Source: Nocardioides daedukensis (GTDB lineage: Bacteria > Actinomycetota > Actinomycetes > Propionibacteriales > Nocardioidaceae). From it: DNA of 64,000 nt. The position numbers and the translations under genes are program-made. The DNA is taken from assembly GCF_013408415.1 (NCBI RefSeq), contig NZ_JACCAA010000001.1, positions 620,001-684,000 of the forward strand, in the 5' to 3' direction. Shown here in pieces: positions 1 to 7,483 of this stretch. Within the stretch, counting starts at the first letter, position 1. Each line of letters starts with the position of its first letter. The notes under the pieces were generated by a model that was given only the letters and a program-made list of their open reading frames with translations, did no database searches and was not told where the DNA came from.

Positions 1-396
1 GAAGCGCAGTCGCGGGGGCCCGTGGAAGGCCAGCAGCAGGACAGTCGGCACCAGGGCGAGGGAGAGTCCCAGCTTCCACGCCAACGAGGTGATGGCGTCC
101 TCGGACTCGGTTGCTCCCTCTGCGAGCTTGACCGCCTGCTCGGCAGCCCGGTGGAACGGCTCGGCGGCTGTGTCACCCAGCAACGGGATGGCACCCAGCA
201 CGTCGCCGGCCGCAGCCAGGTTCTCGGCCATGCCGGTGGAGGCCTGCTGCGCCTTCTGCGTGGGCTCGGTGAGCGAGTGGATCGAGGACCAGGTGGCCCA
301 ACCCTGCCAGGCCCAGAACCCGATCCAGAGGACCACGAGGACGTCGAGGGCGATCTGTCGCAAGCGGCGTGGCTGCTGGACGGCGTACAGCGCCAT
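1..396 (-). CDS. Membrane protein of unknown function (5' part; runs off the window edge)
   Basis: Reading the minus strand from the ATG at 396 gives 132 open codons up to the window edge, so the 3' end is missing. A basic N-terminus (RRLRQ) precedes a hydrophobic helix at about residues 15-33. A soluble stretch rich in Ala and Glu follows, then a second helix at about 109-124. It starts 3 bases after the stop of the EthD-like gene, so the two are probably co-transcribed. I recognise no family and assign no function. Confidence 0.7.
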   Translation of the reverse strand, partial: MALYAVQQPRRLRQIALDVLVVLWIGFWAWQGWATWSSIHSLTEPTQKAQQASTGMAENLAAAGDVLGAIPLLGDTAAEPFHRAAEQAVKLAEGATESEDAITSLAWKLGLSLALVPTVLLLAFHGPPRLRF

Positions 397-399
397 TGC

Positions 400-699
400 T
401 CAGTCCGAGCCGAGGGTCAGGACGGTGACGCCGCCGTCGGCATAGTTGGGTACGTCGGCCCCCACTGCACGCCCCGCGTCCGAACGCATCGCGTCCCCGT
501 AGGCGGCTGCGTCGTCGAAGTCGCAGGTGAAGATCGCGAAGTAGGGCGACCCACCCTGCACGTCATGGACGTCATAGCTGACCCGGATGTTGCTCACGCC
601 GGGGAGCGCGCGAGCGAGCGGCAGGTGCACCTCTTCGTAGTGACGTCGGAAGGCTGCAGGGTCCTTGGGGTGGCCGTAGAGGACCATCATCGTGAGCAT
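400..699 (-). CDS. EthD family protein
   Basis: A 99-residue protein whose N-terminus (MVLYGHPKDPAAFRRHYEEV followed by HLPLA) is typical of the EthD ferredoxin-like fold, a small dimeric alpha+beta barrel. EthD proteins accompany some ether-degradation P450s, but most homologues have no assigned substrate. I chose the ATG at 699 because a TAGTGT -10 hexamer lies 7 bases upstream, which suits a leaderless start. A GTG at 708 would add three residues. The gene is followed at once by a membrane-protein gene. The family call is firm, the role unknown. Confidence 0.85.
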   Translation of the reverse strand: MLTMMVLYGHPKDPAAFRRHYEEVHLPLARALPGVSNIRVSYDVHDVQGGSPYFAIFTCDFDDAAAYGDAMRSDAGRAVGADVPNYADGGVTVLTLGSD

Positions 700-706
700 G
701 GCGCCC

Positions 707-712
707 ACACTA
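707..712 (-). promoter_or_regulatory. Leaderless -10 element of the EthD-like gene
   Basis: Minus-strand TAGTGT ends 7 bases before the ATG at 699, so transcription should begin at or next to the start codon. No Shine-Dalgarno sequence is present. Confidence 0.45.
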
Positions 713-788
713 CTGAGATCGGATACTCAGTCGAGGTCAGGTAGTTGCACGGATCCGCCCCGGCGTGGATCAGGGAAGTCTTGTGGTC

Positions 789-1091
789 ATGACGAACATG
801 ACGAGCAAGAACACCAACGCCTTCTTCATCCAGGCCGCCATCTCCTTCGGGATCGTCCTGCTGACCATGGTCCTGGCGGTCTGCTACCTGCCGGTCGACC
901 CGTGGGTGCGGGCCTTCCTGGCGCTCGGGACCCTGTTCCTGACGACCTCGTCGTTCACGTTGGCCAAGTGCGTGCGCGACAACCAGGAGAACGCCGCAGT
1001 CACTGCGCGGATCGACCAGGCCCGGGTCGACAAGATCCTGGCCGAGCACGACCCCTTCAACCAGTACAACTACAACCAGCAGGCCTCCTGA
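789..1091 (+). CDS. YiaA/YiaB family inner membrane protein
   Basis: A 100-residue protein with two hydrophobic helices (FFIQAAISFGIVLLTMVLAV, then WVRAFLALGTLFLTTSSFTL) around a short CYLPVDP loop. This is the YiaAB two-helix domain, followed by a charged cytoplasmic tail (KCVRDNQEN onward). The function of the family is unknown. The ATG at 789 is the start I prefer. GTG codons at 783 and 765 are in frame, and a GGGAAG at about 773-778 suits 783 best, so the start is uncertain by a few residues. It converges on an acyl-CoA dehydrogenase gene across a strong hairpin. Confidence 0.85.
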   Translation: MTNMTSKNTNAFFIQAAISFGIVLLTMVLAVCYLPVDPWVRAFLALGTLFLTTSSFTLAKCVRDNQENAAVTARIDQARVDKILAEHDPFNQYNYNQQAS

Positions 1092-1129
1092 GCCTCGCTG
1101 CACCAGCGCGGGGCACCAGCCCGGAACGG

Positions 1130-1168
1130 CAGCGACCCCCGGTCACCAGTGGTGGCCGGGGGTCGCTG
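1130..1168. terminator. Bidirectional hairpin terminator
   Basis: Arms CAGCGACCCCCGG (1130-1142) and CCGGGGGTCGCTG (1156-1168) are perfect inverted repeats of 13 bp. A further CACC/GGTG pairing lies inside the loop. The hairpin sits between the convergent YiaAB gene and the acyl-CoA dehydrogenase gene. There is no clear U-tract, which is usual in GC-rich actinobacteria. Confidence 0.75.
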
Positions 1169-1186
1169 TCGATTCGGATCAGTGGA

Positions 1187-2398
1187 TCACTTGAGTTCAG
1201 CGCTGGAGAGGCCGAGGATGCGGCGGGCCACGATCAGCTGCTGGATCTGCTGGGTGCCCTCGAAGATGTCGAGGATCTTGGAGTCGCGCGACCATTTCTC
1301 GAGCAGCTCGGTCTCGCTGTAGCCGAGGCCGGAGGCCAGCTCGACGCAACCCAGGGTGATGTCCGAGCCCACCCGGCCGGCCTTCGCCTTGGCCATCGAG
1401 GCCTCGAGCGAGTTGGGCTTGCGGTTGTCCGCCATCCACGCCGCCTGCATGGTGAGCAGGGTGGCGCCCTCGAGGTCGGCCTCCATCTGCAGGAACCGGG
1501 CGGCAGCTGCCGACTGGGTGATCGCCGGGCGGTCGTAGTCGATCTCGACACCGGCGTCCTCGAGCAACGACCGGGTCAGGTCGAGGGAGGCCCGGGCGCA
1601 GCCGATGGCCATCGCGGCGACCAGCGGGCGGGTGTTGTCGAAGGTCGCCATCGCACCGGCGAAGCCCTGCTTCACGTCCACCTCGGGCGAGCCGAGGAGG
1701 TTCTCCGCCGGAACGCGGCAGTCGGTGAAGGTGATCACCGCGGTGTCGGAGGCGCGGATGCCGAGCTTGTGCTCGAGCCGCTCCACCTTCATCCCGGGGG
1801 TACCCTTCTCGACCACGAACGACTTGATCGCCGCGCGGCCCAGGGCCTTGTCCAAGGTGGCCCAGACGACCACGCTGTCGGCGCGCTCGCCCGAGGTCAC
1901 GAAGATCTTCTCGCCGTTGATCACGTAGTGGTCACCGTCGAGCTTGGCCGTGGTGGAGACCTGTGCGGAGTCGGACCCGAAGGCGGGCTCGGTGATCGCC
2001 ATCGCGGCCCAGGTGCCCTGGAACCGCTCGAGCTGCTCGTCGTTGGCGACCGAGGCGATCGCGGAGTTGCCCAGGCCTTGGCGCGGCATCGAGAGGAGCA
2101 GGCCGGTGTCGCCCCAGCACATCTCGGCCACCGACATCACCGAAGCCAGGTTGGCGCCGTTCTTGACCGAGGTGTCGGTCTCGGAGGTGTCGCGGCGTAC
2201 GCCGGTGGCGCCCGCACCCTCGGAGGCTCCGGACTCGGAGAGGCCGTCGATCATGGCCGCGAGCATGTCCAATTCCTTGGGATAGGCGTGCTCGGCCTGG
2301 TCGTACTTGCGAGAGATGGGGCGCAGCATGTTCATCGCGACCTGGTGGGCCTGGTCGACGAGTGCGCGGTGCTTCCTGGGGGTTTCGAGATTGATCAT
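1187..2398 (-). CDS. Acyl-CoA dehydrogenase (second gene of a tandem pair)
   Basis: A 403-residue FAD-dependent acyl-CoA dehydrogenase, which makes the alpha,beta-double bond of acyl-CoA in beta-oxidation or a related catabolic route. Seen: the flavin/substrate segment ITEPAFGSDSAQVSTTA, the NGEKIFVTSG strand and a C-terminal FEGTQQIQQLIVARRILG. That last segment carries the usual catalytic Glu of the EGT motif and the closing helix. The start is the ATG at 2398, with GGAGA just upstream. It follows the stop of the upstream dehydrogenase by 37 bases, so they form one operon. Substrate chain length cannot be judged from sequence alone. Confidence 0.93.
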   Translation of the reverse strand: MINLETPRKHRALVDQAHQVAMNMLRPISRKYDQAEHAYPKELDMLAAMIDGLSESGASEGAGATGVRRDTSETDTSVKNGANLASVMSVAEMCWGDTGLLLSMPRQGLGNSAIASVANDEQLERFQGTWAAMAITEPAFGSDSAQVSTTAKLDGDHYVINGEKIFVTSGERADSVVVWATLDKALGRAAIKSFVVEKGTPGMKVERLEHKLGIRASDTAVITFTDCRVPAENLLGSPEVDVKQGFAGAMATFDNTRPLVAAMAIGCARASLDLTRSLLEDAGVEIDYDRPAITQSAAAARFLQMEADLEGATLLTMQAAWMADNRKPNSLEASMAKAKAGRVGSDITLGCVELASGLGYSETELLEKWSRDSKILDIFEGTQQIQQLIVARRILGLSSAELK

Positions 2399-2435
2399 GA
2401 GAGGTCTCCAAAGGTGAGTGAGGGGGCGGACTGCG

Positions 2436-3812
2436 TCATACGAGGACCCCTCCTTCCAGAAGGCCGACCGCACGCAGGTCGCGATACCAGCGCTCGACGG
2501 GGTGTTCCTTGACGAAGCCGTGGCCACCGAGGAGCTGGACGCCGTCTAGGCCGATCTGCATGCCCTTGTCGGCGCAGATCTTGCGGGCCAGGGCGACCTC
2601 GCGGGCGAAGTCCTTGCCCTGTGCCGCACGGGCGGCAGCCTTGTAGGTGATCAGGCGCATCGCCTGCAGCTCGATGGCGATGTTGGCGACCATGAAGGCG
2701 ACCGACTGGCGGTGGCTGATCGGCTCGCCGAACGCCTCACGCTCGTTCACATAGCTCTTCACGTAGTCCAGGACGGCCTGGCCGGTGCCGATGGCCAGCG
2801 CGCACCAGGCGAGGCGGGACAGGCGGACTACCTCGAGGTATGTCGTACCGTCGCTCTCGCCGAGGATCGCGTCGTCGTCGACCTTGACGTCGGTCAGGGT
2901 GAGCTTGGTGAGGCCCGCGGCGCGCACGCCCATCGCCGGATCGCCCTCGATCGCGATGCCCTCGGTGCCGGACTCGACCAGGAACAGGACGTTCTTGCCA
3001 TCCAGCTCGGCACCCACGACGAAGAGCTCGGCGTCGGCGCCACGGGGCACCAGGGTCTTCACGCCGTTGATGACATATCCGCCGTCGGCCTTGACGGCCT
3101 TGGTCTCGGGCCGGAGCACGTCGAAGAGCGGGCGCGACTCGTTGAGCGCCAGCGACGCGGCAGGCACGTCGTCACCGGTGAATGCCGGGAGGTAGGTGGC
3201 CTGCTGGGCGTCGGTGCCCCACAGGGAGATCGCGGTCGCGACTGCGCCGGGGGCCAGTGCCGCGACGGCCAGACCCATGTCGCCCTTGGCCAGGGCCTCG
3301 GCGACCAGCGTGCCTGCCATCGCCGAACGCTCCTCGGAGATGCCGCCGAGCTTCTCGGGGATGCCGAGGATCGGCAGGCCGATCTCCAGGCTGGACTTGA
3401 GCAGGTCGTCGGGGGCGGCACACGCTTCGTTGGCCTCTGCGGCAGCAGGACGGACCATCTCCTCGGCGAACTCCCCCACGACGTCGACGAGCATCTGCTC
3501 GTCCTCGGTCGGGGTGAGGTCGAAGACACCGGAGGGGTTCGCGGCCGGGACGCGGACGCCGGCGGCGCCCTTCTTGCCCTTCTTGGCGAAGGCTCGACCG
3601 GCCTGGCCGGCGACCTTGAAGCCTCCACGGGTCACGGTGAACACGGTCTGCTCGGTCTGCTTGCGCAGGCCGAGGCGGTCGATCAAGTCGCTCGAGGCGA
3701 GCTTGTTCAGCGCGAGGACGGCATAGCCGATCGGGTCTCGCGTCTCACCGTTGCCGACACCGTGTTTGCCGCCCGGGGAGACAGCGTTCTTGGTTGCTCT
3801 GATCAGGGACAT
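2436..3812 (-). CDS. Acyl-CoA dehydrogenase with basic N-terminal extension and short C-terminus
   Basis: A 458-residue member of the acyl-CoA dehydrogenase family. About 85 residues rich in Lys/Arg (ending FAKKGKKGAAG) precede the fold, which is longer than usual. The fold shows LNESRPLFDVLRPETKAVKA and NGVKTLVPRG, and near the end GGHGFVKEHPVERWYRDLRA. The protein stops at LLEGGVLV. The catalytic-type Glu is kept, but Thr of EGT is Gly and the last helix is absent. This, with the tandem partner, suggests a hetero-oligomer (inference). The start ATG at 3812 sits 6 bases after a TACATT -10 overlapped by a perfect palindrome. Confidence 0.9.
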   Translation of the reverse strand: MSLIRATKNAVSPGGKHGVGNGETRDPIGYAVLALNKLASSDLIDRLGLRKQTEQTVFTVTRGGFKVAGQAGRAFAKKGKKGAAGVRVPAANPSGVFDLTPTEDEQMLVDVVGEFAEEMVRPAAAEANEACAAPDDLLKSSLEIGLPILGIPEKLGGISEERSAMAGTLVAEALAKGDMGLAVAALAPGAVATAISLWGTDAQQATYLPAFTGDDVPAASLALNESRPLFDVLRPETKAVKADGGYVINGVKTLVPRGADAELFVVGAELDGKNVLFLVESGTEGIAIEGDPAMGVRAAGLTKLTLTDVKVDDDAILGESDGTTYLEVVRLSRLAWCALAIGTGQAVLDYVKSYVNEREAFGEPISHRQSVAFMVANIAIELQAMRLITYKAAARAAQGKDFAREVALARKICADKGMQIGLDGVQLLGGHGFVKEHPVERWYRDLRAVGLLEGGVLV

Positions 3813-3818
3813 GCATGA

Positions 3819-3837
3819 AATGTAACTCTGAGTTACA
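3819..3837 (-). promoter_or_regulatory. Palindromic operator over the -10 of the acyl-CoA dehydrogenase operon
   Basis: TGTAACTCTGAGTTACA (3821-3837) is a perfect 8+1+8 palindrome, the form bound by TetR-type repressors. On the minus strand its edge forms the -10 hexamer TACATT (3824-3819), 6 bases before the ATG at 3812. Binding there would block the promoter. No regulator gene is adjacent, so the repressor must be encoded elsewhere. Confidence 0.6.
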
Positions 3838-3927
3838 CACGGCGCCACACTATTGGTATGTGGCTCAGGTCACAGGATCGCTGCCGGTAGGCTGGGGCCG
3901 TTCCCACACACGTTCTGGAGGGTTTTC

Positions 3928-4743
3928 GTGGCCGGATGGCGGCACCAGCAGATGGCATCCGGTCTTGTCGGTGCCCTGATCGACTCGGGGAACAAGCTCA
4001 TCCGTCGCCGCCCCGTCGACCTGGCCACGTTCCTGGCGGCTCTCGACGTGACCGAGCCGAGGCGCCTGCTGGACTCGGCCGAGGGTCGCCGCGACGCTCG
4101 CCACCACCTGGACCTGGCCTGGGAACAGACCGTCTCCTCGCTGGCCAGGCCAGAGTCCCTGCCCGAGGTCGTCGAACGACGTGCCCGGACCCGGGTGCAT
4201 CCCGCCGCGCCCTGGCTCACCGCCGCTGTCGCCGGCGGGGGCGGCGCCCTGGTCGTCTCCGGTTCGCAGCCCGCTCCCCTGGAAGCGGTCGGCGTGCTGG
4301 CGGTCGTCGGAGTCACCGCGATCGGGTCCGCATGGACGTGGCGCCCGCGCACCGCCGGCCGGGATCGGAAGTTCACCGTCAGCGGTGCGTCAGCCGTTCT
4401 CGCCCGCGCCCAGGCACTCGCAGCCGGGCAGTCGGTCGGCGACCCGGAGGCTCTCAGGGCCGCGGATCGGTTGCTGGCGTTGGTGCAGGGCGACGCCCAG
4501 GAGGCCGAGGCCGCCGAAGAGGCCGCCCGTGCCGCAGGAGTGGTGACACCGCAGGGCACGCTGCTGCCCGAGGGGCAGCTCTCCCCCGCACACCGGGCGG
4601 TCGCTGACGAGGTCCTGACCCAGCGCGCCGAGCTGGTCCGAGGACTGCTGCACCTGCAGGGTGCGGTGCTCCGCATCTCCGAGGACGATCGACGCATCCG
4701 CCGCGAGGAGTATCGCCGGATCGTCGAGGACCTCGACGGCTGA
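3928..4743 (+). CDS. Membrane protein of unknown function
   Basis: A 271-residue protein that I do not recognise. The first 90 residues are soluble and charged. Two hydrophobic helices follow at about residues 93-112 and 118-140 (PWLTAAVAGGGGALVVSG and VGVLAVVGVTAIGSAWTW). A long C-terminal region rich in Ala, Glu and Arg ends it, probably helical or coiled (GDAQEAEAAEEAARAAG, then EDDRRIRREEYRRIVEDLDG). The GTG at 3928 is chosen because GGAGGG lies 5 bases upstream. It is divergent from the acyl-CoA dehydrogenase operon and followed by def, which has its own promoter. Confidence 0.8.
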   Translation: MAGWRHQQMASGLVGALIDSGNKLIRRRPVDLATFLAALDVTEPRRLLDSAEGRRDARHHLDLAWEQTVSSLARPESLPEVVERRARTRVHPAAPWLTAAVAGGGGALVVSGSQPAPLEAVGVLAVVGVTAIGSAWTWRPRTAGRDRKFTVSGASAVLARAQALAAGQSVGDPEALRAADRLLALVQGDAQEAEAAEEAARAAGVVTPQGTLLPEGQLSPAHRAVADEVLTQRAELVRGLLHLQGAVLRISEDDRRIRREEYRRIVEDLDG

Positions 4744-4775
4744 GGTCAGTGGCATCGAGGTCCACCACCTCGCCC

Positions 4776-4781
4776 TATGAT
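4776..4781 (+). promoter_or_regulatory. Leaderless -10 element of def
   Basis: TATGAT, one mismatch from the consensus -10, ends 7 bases before the ATG at 4789. An upstream ATG at 4777 overlaps this hexamer and is unlikely to be transcribed. Confidence 0.6.
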
Positions 4782-4788
4782 CTGGGCC

Positions 4789-5385
4789 ATGCCGGCGACA
4801 CAACCAGAACCCAACGCTCCCCACGGACCGCTGCCCACCGGCGGAACCGTCCGGCCGATCACGCGGTGGGGCACGCCGCCCATGCACACGGCCCAGGCCC
4901 GGGTCACCGAGTTCGACGACGAGCTGCGCAGCCTGGTCGCCGACATGGTCGCCACGATGTATGCCGCCGACGGCGTGGGGCTGGCTGCCTGCCAGATCGG
5001 GGTCGATCGCGCCGTGGTGGTCTTCGACTGCCCGGATGCCGAGGGCGTCCACACCGTCGGCGTGATCTGCAATCCCGAGGTGGTCCTGCCCGAGGGCAAG
5101 GAGCGGGTCCTGGACGACAGCGACGAGGGCTGCCTGTCCTTCCCGGGCTCCTTCGTGGAGTGCGCGCGTCCCGACTTCGCCACGGTCACCGGCCAGGGAC
5201 TGGACGGCGAGCCGGTCGAGTTCTCCGGCGACGGGCTGCTGGCCCGGTGCCTCCAGCACGAGACCGATCACACCAAGGGCACCGTGTTCGGTGACCGGAT
5301 CAGCGATCGGGCGCGCAAGAAGCTGAAGAAGCAGCATGAGAAGGCCGCCTCCGAGTTCCCGCCGGGCTGGCCCGCAGAGGACTGA
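4789..5385 (+). CDS. def: Peptide deformylase
   Basis: A 198-residue cytoplasmic metallo-hydrolase that removes the formyl group from the initiator Met of new proteins. All three signature motifs are present: GVGLAACQIG (about 62-71), EGCLSFPG with the metal-binding Cys115, and QHETDH with His157, Glu158 and His161. The C-terminus is basic (RARKKLKKQHEKA), as in many actinobacterial enzymes. The ATG at 4789 is preferred because the -10 hexamer lies directly upstream. The next gene is on the opposite strand. A 6-bp hairpin at 5435-5455 could be a weak terminator. Confidence 0.96.
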   Translation: MPATQPEPNAPHGPLPTGGTVRPITRWGTPPMHTAQARVTEFDDELRSLVADMVATMYAADGVGLAACQIGVDRAVVVFDCPDAEGVHTVGVICNPEVVLPEGKERVLDDSDEGCLSFPGSFVECARPDFATVTGQGLDGEPVEFSGDGLLARCLQHETDHTKGTVFGDRISDRARKKLKKQHEKAASEFPPGWPAED

Positions 5386-5469
5386 TCCGCTGAGGACTGC
5401 CCTGCTGAACACTGGTCTGTCGGGTGCGGGGTGACGGACCACCTTCGACGGTCCGCGACGATCTGAGCG

Positions 5470-6273
5470 CTACCGACGTGCAGTGATGTAGCAGGCGACC
5501 GCGGTCGCCGCGGCGACGTTGAGCGAGTCGATGCCCTCGCGCATCGGGATGATCGCGCGCCGGTCCGCCGACCGCTCCCACCGCTCCGACAGTCCGTGGC
5601 CCTCGGAGCCGAGGACCAGGGCGACCTTCTCCTGCCCGGCCACGGCATCCTCGATCACCATGGCGTCGTCGGCAAGGGTCAGCGCGATCGTGGTGAAGCC
5701 TCGTTCGGAGAGCATCGGCAGGGCATCGTGCCAGTCCGGCAGGCGGGTCCACGGAGTCGAGAACACGGCTCCCATCCCCACCTTGATCGCGCGTCGATAG
5801 AGCGGATCCGCGCAGCGCGGCGACAGCAGCACGGCGTCGAATCCCAGCGCGGCTCCGGAGCGGAAGATCGCACCGACGTTGGTGTGGTCCACCAGGTCCT
5901 CGACGACCAGGATCGAACGCGCGCCCTGCAGCACCTCGTCCACCCCTGGCAGCGGCAGTCGCTCCAGCGAGGCGAGCGCACCCCGATGGACATGGAAGCC
6001 GGTCACCTCCTCGGCCAGCTTCTCCTCCAGCACGAAGCAGGGGGCGTCACTGGTGCTCAGCACGTCGCCCAGACTCTCCACCCACCTGGGCGCCATCAGG
6101 AAGGACCGCGGGGTGAAGCCGGCCGCGACTGCACGGCGTACGACCTTCTCGCCCTCGGCGAGGAAGAGGCCGTTCTCGACCTCCAGGCTCTTGCGGAGCT
6201 GGACGTCGCGCAGGTCGCGATAGTCCACCAGCCGAGGGTCGGCCGGATCGTCGATGTGGACCAGGTCAGCCAC
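5470..6273 (-). CDS. TrmH/SpoU family RNA 2'-O-methyltransferase
   Basis: A 267-residue SAM-dependent RNA ribose methyltransferase of the SPOUT superfamily. An N-terminal substrate-binding domain (about residues 1-105) with FLAEGEKVVRRA comes first. The knotted catalytic domain follows, with the three SpoU motifs DHTNVGAIFRSGAALG, ALVLGSEGHGLS and IPMREGIDSLNVAAATAVA. The target (rRNA or tRNA position) cannot be told. The first codons overlap the end of the siroheme/cobalamin methyltransferase gene by 8 bases, so it is the last gene of a coupled cobT-cysG-like operon with no obvious functional link. Confidence 0.92.
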   Translation of the reverse strand: MADLVHIDDPADPRLVDYRDLRDVQLRKSLEVENGLFLAEGEKVVRRAVAAGFTPRSFLMAPRWVESLGDVLSTSDAPCFVLEEKLAEEVTGFHVHRGALASLERLPLPGVDEVLQGARSILVVEDLVDHTNVGAIFRSGAALGFDAVLLSPRCADPLYRRAIKVGMGAVFSTPWTRLPDWHDALPMLSERGFTTIALTLADDAMVIEDAVAGQEKVALVLGSEGHGLSERWERSADRRAIIPMREGIDSLNVAAATAVACYITARR

Positions 6274-7483
6274 GCGGGAACCGCTCCGGGTGGGCGACGG
6301 CGACCACCTCGCCGATCACGATGATGGCTGGCGGGCGTACGTCGTTGGCGGCGATGTCGGCCTCGATCGTGGCCAGGGTGGTGAGCACCGTACGCTCCTC
6401 GGGCATCGTTCCGTCCATCACGATCGCGACCGGGGTGGCCGGATCCCGACCGTGCTCGACGAGTGCCGCGGCGATCGACGCAGCAGTCTGCACGGCCATC
6501 AACAGCACCACGGTGCCCTGCATCTGCGCGACCGCCGACCAGTTGACCAGCGACTCGGCGTGGCCGGGCGGCAGGTGTCCGGAGATGACACTGAACTCGT
6601 GGGTCACGCCGCGGTGGGTCACCGGGATGCCCGCCCGGGCTGGCACTGAGATGGATGAGGAGAGTCCCGGAATCACCTCGACCGGGACGCCGGCCGCGCG
6701 GCAGGCGATGACTTCCTCATATCCGCGCCCGAAGACGAAGTTGTCGCCGCCCTTGAACCGCACGACCCGTTTGCCCTGCTTGGCCCGCTCGACGATGACC
6801 TCGTTGATGAACTCCTGCGTCGCGGAGCGGCCACGGGGCAGCTTGGCCACATCGATGAGCTCGGTGTCCGGGGAGAGTTCGTCGAGGAGCTCTCGGGGCG
6901 CCAACCGGTCGGCCACGACGACGTCGGCCGAGGAGAGCGCGTTGCGCGCAGCGATGGTGACCAGGTCGGGCGAGCCGGGGCCGCCGCCCACGAGGACCAC
7001 GCCAGGAGTCCGGTCGGGAGTCGAGGTGATCACACCCTCGCGGAGTGCGGTCATGATCTCGTCGCGGATCGTCGCCGACTGGCGCGGCTCCCGGTCACCG
7101 AGGACAGCGACGGTGACGGTGCCGTGACGCCCGGTCGCGGGGGTCCAGGCAGAGGCTTCGCGGGCGTCGTCGCTGCGGACGCAGAAGATCCGGCGTTCCT
7201 CGGCGGCTGCGGCCACTGCCGCGTTGGTCTCCCGGTCGTCGGTGGCGGCGATGGCATACCACGCCTCGTCGAGGTCCGCGGGGGTGAACTCACGCAACTC
7301 GATGGTGATCTCGTTGGCCAGGCCCTCGATCGATGGGGTGACGGCACGGGAGACCAGCAGGATGTCGGCGCCGGCGGCGATCAGCGCCGGCACCCGACGC
7401 TGGGCGACATGCCCGCCGCCGACCACAACGACCTTGCGACCCGCGAGGCGCAGGCCGGAGGGGTAGGGGACGAAGTCACTCAT
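6266..7483 (-). CDS. cysG: Uroporphyrinogen-III C-methyltransferase fused to a precorrin-2 dehydrogenase-like domain
   Basis: A 405-residue bifunctional protein. Residues 1-155 form a Rossmann domain with VVVVGGGHVAQRRV, as in CysG/Met8 precorrin-2 dehydrogenases. Residues 161-405 form the SAM-dependent methyltransferase (VLVGGGPGSPDLVT, FKGGDNFVFGRG, VIPGLSSSISVPARAGIPVT). Together they make precorrin-2 and oxidise it towards sirohydrochlorin for sirohaem (sulfite/nitrite reductases) or cobalamin. The N-domain is shorter than in E. coli CysG, so the ferrochelatase step is uncertain. The ATG shares one base with the cobT stop (TGATG) and the gene overlaps the TrmH-type gene, so the three genes are translationally coupled. 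Confidence 0.93.
   Translation of the reverse strand: MSDFVPYPSGLRLAGRKVVVVGGGHVAQRRVPALIAAGADILLVSRAVTPSIEGLANEITIELREFTPADLDEAWYAIAATDDRETNAAVAAAAEERRIFCVRSDDAREASAWTPATGRHGTVTVAVLGDREPRQSATIRDEIMTALREGVITSTPDRTPGVVLVGGGPGSPDLVTIAARNALSSADVVVADRLAPRELLDELSPDTELIDVAKLPRGRSATQEFINEVIVERAKQGKRVVRFKGGDNFVFGRGYEEVIACRAAGVPVEVIPGLSSSISVPARAGIPVTHRGVTHEFSVISGHLPPGHAESLVNWSAVAQMQGTVVLLMAVQTAASIAAALVEHGRDPATPVAIVMDGTMPEERTVLTTLATIEADIAANDVRPPAIIVIGEVVAVAHPERFPRG

Noticed and set aside
22..744. Plus-strand frame of 240 codons at the left edge
   Set aside because: It is antisense to the EthD-like gene and to a minus-strand frame with two clear membrane helices, which is the better gene model.
2430..2470. 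Frameshift explaining the short C-terminus of the longer acyl-CoA dehydrogenase
   Set aside because: The bases after the stop do not encode a typical EGT-helix continuation in any frame that I could read, and the intergenic region leads straight to the next gene's ribosome binding site.
692..2512. Long plus-strand frame spanning the YiaAB gene and the first acyl-CoA dehydrogenase
   Set aside because: The codon pattern and conserved motifs belong to the other frame and strand.
5435..5455. Hairpin after def as a firm terminator
   Set aside because: The stem is only 6 bp with a 9-base loop; mentioned in the def entry but not annotated.
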